From Porpolomopsis calyptriformis (lineage: Eukaryota > Basidiomycota > Agaricomycetes > Agaricales > Hygrophoraceae): a stretch of DNA of 64,000 nt. The position numbers were made by a program, and so were the translations under genes. The notes below the pieces were generated by a model, which saw only the letters and a list, made by a program, of their open reading frames with translations, had not been told where the DNA came from and ran no database searches. The stretch covers positions 661,780 through 725,779 of the forward strand of contig OX621173.1 of assembly GCA_951640195.1 (NCBI GenBank), written 5' to 3'. This document shows positions 46,150 to 56,160 of the stretch, piece by piece. Position 1 is the first letter of the stretch. Every line of letters begins with the position of its first letter.

Positions 46150-46458
46150 GCCGGTTTCCGTCCAAGGCGCGTTGTATGTATATCCGATCAAACCTGGGAC
46201 GATAAGCGCTCGGCTTGATTTTTATTCGAGGGGGCTGCAAGTAGGGATTTGAACCTTTTGACGACCTTGACTCTAACGTTGGTTTCTCGTCATATGTCAC
46301 GCACCGTCCTGTCCCCTATGATGTACTACTTCAGTGATTACACTCGGGAGGTCAAGGCATCCCGCATTGCAAATTTAATTCCTCCATAATATGGGCCAAT
46401 TCGTCGGTTGCCAACGCCATCGGAGAGGTCTTGTGATCATATTCAAATCACTCAAAGG

Positions 46459-46562
46459 TATTAAAGACTCGACATGGGCACACATCTTCCGAGTAGTGCC
46501 GGCCACTCCTTCGAACAGAAAGCAGGTCTTTTTTTTTTGAATATTCAACACGGCCAATCATC
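46459..46562 (+). promoter_or_regulatory. SSP promoter/5'UTR module, copy A
   Basis: TATTAAA, GACTCGACAT, AGTAGTGCCGGCCACTCC, ACAGAAAGCAGGTC and a T-rich run lie in fixed order before the ATG. The same order occurs at 48080, 50658, 61789 (minus) and 63531 (minus). Confidence 0.8.
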
Positions 46563-47218
46563 ATGCACCTCTCAATTGTCGCTGTTTTCGCCTTGCTCAT
46601 TAATGCGGTTGTCATATACGCTGCTCCCCCACTCACCCCCATGAAGAAAGGTGACCCGCTGCCGGACTGGATTGATGCACGTTTCACTTGTTATTTTTAG
46701 GTCTTGACGATTGACATTCTTCCATTAGACTGGATGTTCAAGCATGTGTCCCACCAGGGCTGGAAGTCACGAGAATTGCGTGGAGCAATGCCAGTCCTGC
46801 TGGGATGAGTGGAGTCACTCTTCGGTAGGGGAAGCAGCTGTACGTTCAGCTTGGTTTTTTTTTGAGCTCTATAATTTATATCCTTCAACAGATTCGAGAA
46901 GGTTTTCGCGTGGCCTCATTCTCAGAGCAAGATAGGCGCTCGAGTGTTAATGGAAAGATATTCCGGAAGTTTTCTGAATATTTGGAAAGGGAGCACAAGC
47001 TGAGGAGTGTGCATATGGAAAAGCGGGTTAAGTTGATTGGGAAGAAGGATCCCGGGACCGCGAAGATGACTTGGGTTAAGGGTGAGGAGAGATGGATGGA
47101 GGAGAGTGACAGTGATCGAAAGTGGCTCGGTGAGGACTCTAATTGGAAGTGGAAGAAAGTCGATAACAAATGGGTCAATCGCTTTGTTTACAAAGCCCCT
47201 ACTTATCCCTCTACTTGA
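46563..47218 (+). CDS. Small secreted Cys-hairpin protein, member A
   Basis: Three phase-0 exons: 46563-46676, 46729-46839, 46892-47218, giving 183 aa. Exon 1 is a signal peptide (MHLSIVAVFALLINAVVIYA). Exon 2 (37 codons) carries CSSMC and NCVEQC, i.e. C-x3-C-x9-C-x3-C, plus a fifth Cys. Exon 3 is highly charged and Trp/Lys-rich (KWLGEDSNWKWKKVDNKW). Intron 1 would need a GC donor (GCACGT) where the paralogue at 50776 has GTGCGT. If it is not spliced, the frame ends at TAG 46698-46700. Intron 2 ends with the family's conserved TATATCCTTCAACAG. The predicted product is extracellular with a disulfide-pinned helical hairpin. The role is unknown; effector-like by architecture only. Confidence 0.65.
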
Positions 47219-48079
47219 TCATCGCGAATCGTTTACCTTACCGAGTCTGTACGGACTACCGTACTTGACCATCTTTTCTATCACTGTCGGTGACTCATGT
47301 CTCGCCAGTTTGCACCCTCCGCAGGTGCACCCGCAGTATTCACACATCTCCAAATGTCCTGGCGATCACACCATTAGTGTCCCTGGCGGGCAGCAAACCC
47401 TGCTCGCAACAGCAGCCACCCAGATGACCCGGGCATGTCTCTCTGGACAGAAACAACGCAATCTTCTAGGTTGTGATCCGAACGCGCGAGCCTGCAACGC
47501 TCTCTTCGTAGCGCGAACAGGGCACGCCATCTCTCTTCGACACCGTTGACATCGTTTCATCGCAGCATTGAAGCACGTCTGGAGGGACCAATGTGAGTGT
47601 AAATAGGTTGTCAAGCGGGACCAATGATAACCCCTCATCATATCGTCACTCTCAATGACCAGTTTCCTGGCGCATCACAAAACATATGCTTGCAACATTT
47701 TTATGAAGACGACGAACACCGGAGCGGAGGGGCCAAGGATACTACCTCACACCGGACAGTTCTCATTCAATATCGATTTTTCAACTGCACTTTCAAATTT
47801 GCTTGTAATTTTCTTATCGTGTTTTGGCTTCGCATGAATGAAATTGCCCAAAGCTATCCCCTCAGGCTATGATGGCTTGACCTACCCGCCTACCGGGTTC
47901 TGGAGCGAGATATCCCGCATTGCCAATTCCATTTGGATTAGTTCAAGGGGGGGGGGGGCGTTGCCAAACGGAACTCCGAGAGAGATAGTGGATATCGCGA
48001 CTTGGCCGGGCCATCAGGGGTTCAGAATGGAGGCAGGGCTCATGACGCCTTTGAATTTGATATTCAAACTACGCAAACG
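47219..48079. other. Intergenic sequence
   Basis: No gene is recognised between SSP members A and C. A run of 12 G at about 47947-47958 is the only conspicuous feature. Confidence 0.5.
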
Positions 48080-48186
48080 TATAAAAAGACTCGACATCGA
48101 CTCGTTTCCAGTAGTGCCGGCCACTCCCCATAACAGAAAGCAGGTCCTTTCAAACCCCTTATCATCGTCTTCATCACCCAGCCATC
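48080..48186 (+). promoter_or_regulatory. SSP promoter/5'UTR module, copy C
   Basis: TATAAAA at 48080-48086 followed by GACTCGACATCG, CAGTAGTGCCGGCCACTCC and AACAGAAAGCAGGTC. Confidence 0.85.
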
Positions 48187-49012
48187 ATGCGCCTCTCTTC
48201 AGCCACCATTCTCGCTTTGCTTGTTAATGCGATCGCCATAGGTGCTGCTCCTGTATCCGGGAGTTCTCATCCCCCACCCGTGGTTCCCCATCCTCCACCC
48301 GTGGTTCCTCATCCTGCATCCGGGAGTTCTCAACATCCACCCGGGAGTTCTCAACATCCACCCGGGAGTTCTCAACATCCACCCGGGAGTTCTGAAAATC
48401 CACTCTGGCGTGGTGATCATCACCTCTGGAAAGACCATAGTCTCGGAACGCCAATCTGGAGCGAAGAATTCCCACCCCCGGCTTCTCATCCACTCGGGAG
48501 TCGGTATCCATCCCGAACCCAACTACCAGGACCAATGGAGGGATTAGACGGACTGACAGACGATGAGAGAGAAGAACTCATTGTACGGTACCAGATGCAA
48601 TTGTTGGGTCTTGACAACTGATGCCCTTTGACAGGCAGCTGTATGTGCTAAAAAATGCAGCAAAACGCCCGATGTCCCCCAGGCCAGCTGCGAACAACAG
48701 TGCCATAGTGACTTAGCCACAAAGCTCCGTTCAAGGGAATATGAGGACATTGTCAAGAACGCTGTACGTCCATCTTGTGTCTTCCTGAGCTCTACAATTT
48801 ATCTCCTGTAACAGAGAAAGAAATGCAGTAGTCAATCAGATCACAAGAAGTGTATGAAGGAGGAAATCGAGAAGGCTTTGATGGAAATCGAGGTTTCCGT
48901 GGGGGATTCTCGCAAACGAAAGGGGTCGACAGATTCAGCTGATCCGCCTGGCGGTTCTCAGCCTCACCTTTCAGGTCCTGGCGTGCCTCCTAAAAAACAG
49001 CGAACGATATAA
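48187..49012 (+). CDS. Small secreted Cys-hairpin protein, member C (NLS-like tail)
   Basis: Three phase-0 exons: 48187-48582, 48635-48763, 48815-49012, giving 240 aa. There is a signal peptide (MRLSSATILALLVNAIAIGA), then a Pro/Ser/His-rich region with a 21-bp tandem repeat (HPPGSSQ units, about 48310-48395). Exon 2 encodes VCAKKCSKTPDVPQASCEQQ plus C, i.e. C-x3-C-x10-C-x3-C. Exon 3 has a further Cys pair (KKCSSQSDHKKCMKEE) and two basic clusters, SRKRKG and a terminal PPKKQRTI that resembles a nuclear localisation signal. Intron 1 uses GTACGG...ACAG and intron 2 carries the conserved GAGCTCTACAATTTAT. A predicted secreted protein with a possible nuclear tail suggests action in another cell's nucleus; this is an inference. 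Confidence 0.75.
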
Positions 49013-49279
49013 GCAGTAGCTCTGTAGCTTACTCCGATGGTTTTTTCTTCGAGAACAACAAATAGATAGCAATAGCAATAGCGAATGGAAATGGAATGGA
49101 ATGGGTGATATTTCGGACGGCTGCAGAGGATGCGTGAAATTATTATGGCCAATTCGTAACAGCCTTGTGAGCAGAAAAATGAATGAATGCGATCATCTGG
49201 AACACATTCGACAGCGGGGGCTCGTTGCCGGGCTATCATCCTCATCCTCATCAACTTCCAGCCAGATCACTCTCGGGTT

Positions 49280-49562
49280 ATGGTGATATTTACACTAGAA
49301 ATTCGGTGTCGTCGTCATCATACAGTCGAGTAACTCCCTGTCGATACAGTTCAGACCTGCTGGCAGGGGGTAGATGACCAAACTCACATATTCGGGCTTG
49401 CCAATCGCCGCTGCCTATAGTAAATCACTATAACGATAAGGATTCAGTGACAGAACACAGCCGAGAGTTTTTTTGGACGGACCCGAGTTCCTATGCCCCT
49501 GAAGCATACATTGCACAATAGCCGTCCGCGAGTCCCAAAATTGTACTCCCCGATCCTTAGAC
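49280..49562 (-). pseudogene. TUP1 3'-end fragment
   Basis: Duplicate of the last exons and 3' flank of TUP1 (matching 51882-52200), including the AATTCGGTGTCGTCGTC 3' flank and the WD-repeat coding piece. A deletion of about 40 bp removes part of exon 9 and the intron border. It ends abruptly where similarity stops after CCGATCCTTAGAC. Confidence 0.85.
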
Positions 49563-50034
49563 GGTCTAAGGAATCGGGATGACGAGCCATCGTGGAGAGG
49601 GGTCGCTTCCTTTACAACCCCCAATGCAAGCCCTTCCTCATGTCCCAAAGCATGATCACCAATTAGAGGCCCCACTCAATGATCGTGGTGTGTTTGAAGG
49701 AAAAGCGTATTTCGAGATTTGTATGGTCCACCTCGGGTCAATTTTATTGTTGTGAAACATCACCCATTATCATCGAGCCTGTCCGCCAAGGTGATGATGA
49801 TATGATCAGGCTAGGTTGGCTAAAAAGAGATCCGAGCGCGTCAACCCGAATCACTTTTAGCCTCCGTCTTTAGTTGGCGGTCGACGGTTCGATCTTTGGA
49901 CTCAAGACTTATCCCAGCGGATCGTCGTCCCCCCCTTTTTTTGATCTCGCACTTTGCCCAAGGGGTTGGTTGCCTCGGCCAAATGCTGGCTGAGAGATCG
50001 AACCTTATTTACTGACGCAACGTTACTTCTACTC
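49563..50034. other. Unassigned intergenic sequence
   Basis: Lies between the TUP1 and GPI8 fragments. No gene is recognised. Confidence 0.45.
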
Positions 50035-50232
50035 TCATTAGGGGCCGTTGACGGCTTCGGTTACTATGTTCGTGGAACGCATTAACGCGTTGGACTTTTT
50101 TACCCTGACGCTTTCCGGACTTTAATTCATTACCCATACCATACAGACCACACCGCCACGCAGAAGTGATGATACCAACCGGCCTCGTCTTACTCCCCCC
50201 ACGTCTCCTGCGACTAATCAATTGATAAACGC
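50035..50232 (+). pseudogene. Degenerate GPI8 3' fragment
   Basis: Scattered similarity to GPI8 exons 6-7 and the flank beyond: GGCCGTTGACGG...TTACTATGTTC matches the [13 protein letters not shown] coding piece, and CCACGCAGAAGTGATGAT matches the AHAEVMM piece. GATAAACGCTCG matches the sequence after the GPI8 stop. Frames are destroyed. The same stretch leads into SSP member B just as GPI8 leads into member A, so the two were duplicated as one block. Confidence 0.65.
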
Positions 50233-50657
50233 TCGCTTGCCTTTATTCGAGTTGGTGTCTGGGGGGGGTTGTGTTGGAGAAACGGTTTGCACCTCGTTGA
50301 GCTCGTGAGGCAAACACGTGAAGAAGTACAAGGTAACGACGAGTATTTATGTACGAGTGCACGGACCAGTATCTACGGAGCGCTGACGCTCATCCAAAAC
50401 CAACAGGTTGCAAGTATCGATTCGAGCTTTTGACTCTAAACGTTTATTTTTTTTCATCAAATCCCATCCGACCCGCGGCCCCCTCTCTGCAATTGTTTCT
50501 CCATGGAAATAACCGTGGCTATACATACACGCCACCCACCCACTCCGGAGGCCAAGGCATTCCCGGCATTGCAAATTTAAAAAAAATTCCAATTCGTGCC
50601 AACTCCGGGCGCATCAGAGAAAAGAACTTGTGACGCCATATTCAAATCACTCAAAGG

Positions 50658-50775
50658 TATTAAAGACTCGACATTGGCAGACATCTTCCGACTAGTGGCA
50701 GGCCACTCCTTCGAACAGAAAAGCAGGTCTTTTATTATTTTCATTATTATTCGATCATCATCCTTGCCCATCATC
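50658..50775 (+). promoter_or_regulatory. SSP promoter/5'UTR module, copy B
   Basis: TATTAAAGACTCGACATTGG, CTAGTGGCAGGCCACTCC, AACAGAAAAGCAGGTC and a T-rich run before ATG 50776. It is nearly identical to copy A over more than 100 bp. Confidence 0.85.
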
Positions 50776-51526
50776 ATGCACCTCTCAATTCTCCCTATTT
50801 TCGCCTTGCTCATTAATGCAGTTGTCGCGAGTGGTCCTCCCCCGTCGTTTTTTTCTTTTCTAAGCAACACACCGGTCGAGATTGAAGTGCGTTCTCAACC
50901 TTGATATATATTCTTTTTTAGGTCTCGACGGACTTATCACCATCATCCCTTCCCATTTAGAATCCATGTCCAAGCATGTGTCCCCACAGGGCTGGAAGTC
51001 TCGAGGTTTGCATGGAACAATGCCAGCCCTACTGGAATACGTGGAGGGACACTCCAGAAGGGAAAGCAGCTGTAACGTTCAATCTTTTTTGGTTCCTTTT
51101 TTTTTTTTTTTGAGCCCTTGCCATTTTATACCCCTTCAACAGTGTAATCGGCAAGTGGCCTCTGCCTCAGAGGAGGATAGACGCAAGAGAGTTAATTCCC
51201 TGGTGATCCTGGAATTTGTGGAATATTTGAAAAAGGAGGGCAGGGTGAGGGTTGAGAAGAAGAAGGAAAAGCAGGTTAAGAAGGGTAAGAAGGGTAAGAT
51301 TCCACTGAGGAAGAAGGTACTTCACTTGAAACCGAATGCGCCTCCCCCGAACCCGAATGCGCCTCCCCCGAACCCGAATGCGCCTCCCCCGACCAAGAAG
51401 ATGACGAGTGAGGAGAGTTGGGTGAAATCTGACAAAATGGACCAGAAGACGGAGGAGGAGACGGGCGTGACCGGATTGACCTTTCACTTTATTTACAAAT
51501 CCATTGTTCATCGCCCTACTCGATGA
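50776..51526 (+). CDS. Small secreted Cys-hairpin protein, member B (Lys-rich tail)
   Basis: Three phase-0 exons: 50776-50886, 50961-51071, 51143-51526, giving 201 aa. There is a signal peptide (MHLSILPIFALLINAVVASG). Exon 2, 37 codons as in member A, carries PCPSMC and VCMEQC (C-x3-C-x9-C-x3-C). Exon 3 begins CNRQVASASEEDRRKRVNSL and continues into a Lys-rich block (KKKEKQVKKGKKGKIPLRKK) and a 21-bp tandem repeat coding NAPPPNP (about 51334-51395). It shares promoter, exon lengths and intron ends with member A, its closest relative. The Lys block could act as a nuclear or nucleic-acid-binding segment. No stop or frameshift is present. Confidence 0.75.
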
Positions 51527-51920
51527 TTGTCTTATCGTTCACATTATTACCAAGTCTCCGCCTGGGGCTCGAGCTCGTTACCGCAGTCATGACCATCCCT
51601 GTGAGAAGGCTAATTTCATACACACGCACACCTGCAGCCACCCAGTAGTGATTGCGACGACAGGAAACAAATACAAGACGTTTTCGTATTATCGGGTAGA
51701 CAGTACTACTGATAAACGTATCAATCTATCTACCTTCCATTGTTCATACACTTCCGTCGATTCCGAGAGTCGACAGAGGGAGGAAGAGGGAGGAAAAAAA
51801 AAAAAGCAGGATACTGGGGAAGCGCTAAAGAAAACACGGCCAACAAGGCCTTGAAAACTTGGAATATAATAAAGAAACGGAGATGGTGATATTTACACTA
51901 GAAATTCGGTGTCGTCGTCG
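51527..51920. other. Intergenic between SSP-B and TUP1 (convergent)
   Basis: No gene seen; an A-rich run lies near 51797. The two genes' 3' ends face each other. Confidence 0.5.
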
Positions 51921-54482
51921 TCATACAGTCGAGTAACTCCCTGTAGATACAGTTCAGACCGAGGGCAGCGGACAGATGACTAAACTCACATATTCGGGCT
52001 TGCCAATCACCGCTGCCTGTGGCTAGAATGTTCCCAGAAGGACTCAAGTCGATAGAAATCACTATAACGATAAGCATTTAGTGAGAGAACGCAGCCGAGA
52101 GTGTTTTTTTTTTGGACGGACCCGAGTTCTTATGCCCCTGAAGCATACATTGCACAATAGCCGTCCGCGAATCCCAAAATTGTACTCCCCGATCCTTAGA
52201 CCCCGACACAACCCACTGCCCATCGTGTGACACGGCGACGGATAAAACATAATCCTGAGATGCGATCGTCAACTATCATTCATAAACATAACCAAAAAAT
52301 TAAACCTTGTGACCGGTGAAATTCATCGTGCACGGACTCCCCTTCTCCCCATCCTTCCGTCCATTCACTAGGCTCGCCCCACCAGGTCCGTTGACAGACC
52401 TTCCACTGGTAGTATCCTTCCGCCCCTTCCCCCCGGTACCCATCACGAGCCCACTCACATCCCAATACTTCAACGTCTTATCCAAACTCCCGCTCACAAG
52501 CCCCTTCCCGTCCGGCGTGAAGGCGACGCTGTAGACAGAATCCCGGTGTCCCCGCAGCCGCTCTACGAGCGCTCCGCTGACCACATCCCATATGCGCACG
52601 ACGGTGTCGAGGCTGCCGGCCGCGACGAGTTGTCCGTTGGGAGAGATGGCGACGGAGGTGACGCCTGCGTCATTGTTCACAGAGTCGGGATCATTGATGG
52701 TGAGCACCTTCGAGCCCCCGTCGACCATGTTCCAGATGCGGGCCGTTCTGTCTCCCGAACCCGAGACGATGAGACGACCGTCGAGAGAAAAGTCGAGGGA
52801 ATAGATTTCTTGTTGATGACCATCAAAAATATTTCGGATGCGTTTTGTTGCGATTTCCCAAATCTGGGGGGTTCCATCAAGCAAAGAACACACTTGACGA
52901 TCCAAAAAGACGTACCCTGATTTGTTTATCCTCGGCGCCTGTAGCAAGGTATTCCCCATCTGTGCTGAAACACACGCTTCGAATGTAGAGATCACCCGAC
53001 TTTCCGGCAGAATCATCACTCAGTACACTGAGAGAGAGACGAGTTGGTAAGAATGTATGATTGTAAAAACAATGCGCACCAAGTTTTCGCGCCCGTCTTG
53101 GTATCGTAGATCTGAGCGGTTCGATTACACCCCGTGGCGAGGTACTTGCCGTCGGAAGAAAACCGAACGCAACACACGACACTGAAGACGGTGTGAGCTA
53201 GAAAGGTAAGAAAGTGAGAAAACGGTTACCTTTCATGCATCAACGTGTGGACCAAATTCACGTCCAAAACTCGCTTGACCTTGGGATTGAAGACAGCAAA
53301 CCAGTCACTGCCTTCCTTCTTCAGTTCGGGGGGGACGGTGAGTGGGTCGAGGTCGTCTAGAAACCCCCCGGTTGGCGCGGCATTGAGGGGTACGAGCGTG
53401 GTGGAAGTGGTTCCGGGGGGGTCGGCAGGGGACATGGTGATGGAGGAGGAGCTGGGACCGGCAGAGGCGTATGCGGGATGTGAAGGTGGGGGTGGGGGTG
53501 GTGGGAGACCAGGTCCGACACCGGGTGTAGAAGAAGAAGCGGGTAATTTCGGGATAGGAAGACCCGGGCCGAGTGAGGGACTAAAATGGTCTAGAAGATG
53601 GAGAACAAAGGGTGGTAAAAGAAAATGGTGAATGGAGAGAAAGGTTACCTGGACGATCGGTTTTGATACGGTCAGCTGTTTTTATGCGTTTGTTCTCACG
53701 TTGGTCCAACCGTTCACGGTCTCTGTCAGTTCTGTCGCGATCAGTGGTGGGACGGTCACGGTCTAGACGAGTTTCGCGGTCTGGAAGACGATCGCGGTCT
53801 CGGACGAGACGGTCTCTGTCTCTATCGTCGCGATCTCGATCCCTCAGTTCTCTATCTCGGCCGTAATAGGCGTCGTTGTATGAGGGACCGGCGAGGATGC
53901 CCTGGACTGTGGGGGGGGGACCGGAGATACCCGGGGGGCCGGTGGAGCCTGGACCGACTGTGGAATGGGGGATAGGGCCTGGAGGGAGGCCTTGACGGGA
54001 GGTGAGCTCGGCGCGGAGCCTGCTCAGTTCGTCCTCGTAATGTTGGCGGACTTTGGTGTGTTGGGCTTCGAGATCGTAGAGGGATTGGCGGATGATGTTG
54101 AGTTCGTTCACTTGGGACGATACTGGAAGGGAATGAGATGATGATGAGAAAAAAGGGGGATTGGATGGGCACCTTTGGATTCATAGTCGTCACGCTGGCT
54201 TCTGAGGACGGTGAGGTCTGATGCGAGGATGTCGAATTCTTGACGGATTGATTCAAACGACTCTGTGAGTCTGCCCTGGGTGTGCTGCTGGCTCGGGCCT
54301 TGGGCGGGGGGACCGGTTGGCTGCAAGCTCCTGTGCTGTGAAGAGAATGGGTGAGCCACGTGGTAAGAAAAAAACGAGAATGGGGACAGGAATGAAGATG
54401 AAAGGAGTGAAATGAGACAGAGAAGGCAAGAGCGAAAAAAAAAAGGGGAGGAAAGACTTACGTTGTAAATCGTCGAGGACAT
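51921..54482 (-). CDS. TUP1: Tup1 transcriptional corepressor
   Basis: WD40 subunit of the Tup1-Cyc8 corepressor, recruited by DNA-binding repressors in the nucleus. Ten exons join in phase (54462-54482, 54173-54335, 53649-54122, 53590-53230, 53080-53181, 52916-53027, 52306-52863, 52122-52254, 51990-52061, 51921-51940), giving 671 aa. The N-terminal tetramerisation helix is [20 protein letters not shown] followed by [21 protein letters not shown] Pro/Gly linker and an unusual run of alternating Arg-Asp/Arg-Glu follow (about residues 140-200). Seven WD repeats begin after [20 protein letters not shown]; examples are [36 protein letters not shown] and [16 protein letters not shown]. The protein ends in RIWSYSTV, with the Trp codon split by the last intron. 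Its ATG is 200 bp from that of the divergent Tup1-like gene. Confidence 0.95.
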
Positions 54483-54682
54483 GGTGGTGATGAGAAAGAC
54501 CGGGAAGAGAGAGGATCATCGTATTTTTATTATTTATACGACCGCCAGTCGAATGCCGGCGGTAAGTCCCTCGTGAGAAAATTGAAATTCGAATTCCGAG
54601 AATTGGGCGTTGATTATGTAATAATCTCAAGTCTGGTAACCGATAAATCGGCAAGTTCCGATCTCGGCTTTTACCGAATATC
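54483..54682. promoter_or_regulatory. Shared divergent promoter, TUP1 / Tup1-like
   Basis: Only 200 bp separate the two ATGs. The spacer includes TTTTTATTATTTATACGACC (54521-54540). Coordinated control of the two paralogues is inferred, not shown. Confidence 0.5.
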
Positions 54683-56051
54683 ATGGCTACCCTTCATCAG
54701 CTCTCTGTTCCCTCAGAGTTTGTACACGAAGGTACGGATTGGTTTGTTGTGTTCAACCCAGATGTACAGAGGGTGATGGACGTCAAGTTGGCGCATACTT
54801 TGGTTTATAACAAGTGCGTGTAAGCCATGCGATCGGTTCACCGCCTGACCTTCTCCCAAGAGTCATTTGCAGTGTGAAGACATCTTCGGATGGAAGCCTG
54901 TTGGCGGTCGGCTTGGACGGCGTCGTCGTTGTCTACAACTTTGCCTCCAAAACCCAAACAGCGTGGGTGCGACCCCGACGTCTTCAATCTATCTCATCCC
55001 TCTTAGATTCAATCTCATCCCCGTCGACACCAAGCCAAGATCGCACAACTACGCCCGAGCGGTCATCTTCGATCCACGCGAAAAATACATCATCGCAGGT
55101 TCAGAAGACAAACTCATCCGGGTATGTCCCATCACCAATTCGAAACCGATGAATAACAAACACCCGCAGGTGTGGAATATCGAGACCGGCGAGCTCGCTC
55201 GCACCCTCCACGGCCACCGAAGGGAGGTGTACGCACTCGAGTTTGCGAACGACGCCCGGACGCTGGTCTCCGCTTCCGGTGACCGCACCATCCGTCTCTG
55301 GGACATGTCCATCCTAGCCGAGGACCGCGAGCCGACGTACCGCACCCTCGCCGTCGCGGAAGAAGACGAGTCGAACAACGTCGGCTTCACGAGCGTCACG
55401 ATCGGCGAGGAGACCGGACGGGTGTACGTCGCCGCTGGCTCACTCGACGGTGGGATTCGCGTCTGGGAGACGTCGGCGCTCATGGCCGGTGGTGGGGATG
55501 CGGAGGGAGAACTTGTCCAGGTGCTGAGAGAGCACGAGGGCGGCGTGTACAGTGTCCAGTTCATTTCTGGATCGGGCACGGGCGGGTTGGGCCTCGTGAG
55601 CGGCAGTCTGGACGGGACGGTGAAGAGGTGGGAGAGGGACGGAGGGTGGGCGTGCGTGAGGACGATGAGAGGTCACGAGGTTTTCACACATTTCTGATCC
55701 TCGCGGTGTCCCTGCTGATGGATCTCGTAGCAGGCCGTGCTCGCGACGTCAACGGTAAGGGTGGGTCAACAGTACCGAACGGTGTCCGGTTCCAAAGACG
55801 GGAGTGTGAGGCTGTGGGATTTGAAGACCGGGGCTGCTTTGTTCGTGATCCGAGGACACAAAAATACAGGTTAGATCGCTGTATTTGTTCGGACGTACAC
55901 TAATAATATAATAGTGACAGCAGTCGACCTGAATGCTGATGGTAAATTGCTTGTATCTGGTAGCGGAGACAAAGAAGTGCGGGTCTGTAAGTGTCTTTCT
56001 GTTTATTTTTCTCTTACTTGACTGTTTTCAGGGAATTACACGATTATCTAG
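54683..56051 (+). CDS. Tup1-like WD40 protein lacking the tetramerisation domain
   Basis: Seven exons join in phase (54683-54813, 54861-54962, 55007-55121, 55170-55679, 55731-55869, 55915-55986, 56032-56051), giving 362 aa. The protein starts where the Tup1 propeller starts: EFVHEGTDWFVVFNPDVQRV aligns with the segment before the WD repeats of the neighbouring TUP1. WD repeats follow: [95 protein letters not shown] and LLVSGSGDKEVRVWNYTII. The tetramerisation helix, linker and Arg-Asp run are absent. It probably arose by inverted or local duplication of the TUP1 propeller. It could bind Tup1 partners without assembling Cyc8, a competitor role that is inferred only. No disabling change is seen. 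Confidence 0.85.
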
Positions 56052-56160
56052 AGTAGTCTCGTTATCTAATCTTGCTATAGTTGTTTGCCGATGTGATGAC
56101 GATGACTCGGCAAGTGACTACGGAAGTGCGCAGTCCCTCAGAACTTACCCAGCTACTAAC

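Noticed and set aside
48199..48535. Minus-strand frames over the HPPGSSQ repeat (48199-48535)
   Set aside because: The repeats make all frames open. The plus frame has the signal peptide, promoter module and conserved downstream exons.
52316..52920. Plus-strand frames across TUP1 (52316-52534, 52546-52920)
   Set aside because: Antisense shadows of the high-GC WD40 exons; the minus-strand model joins in phase over ten exons.
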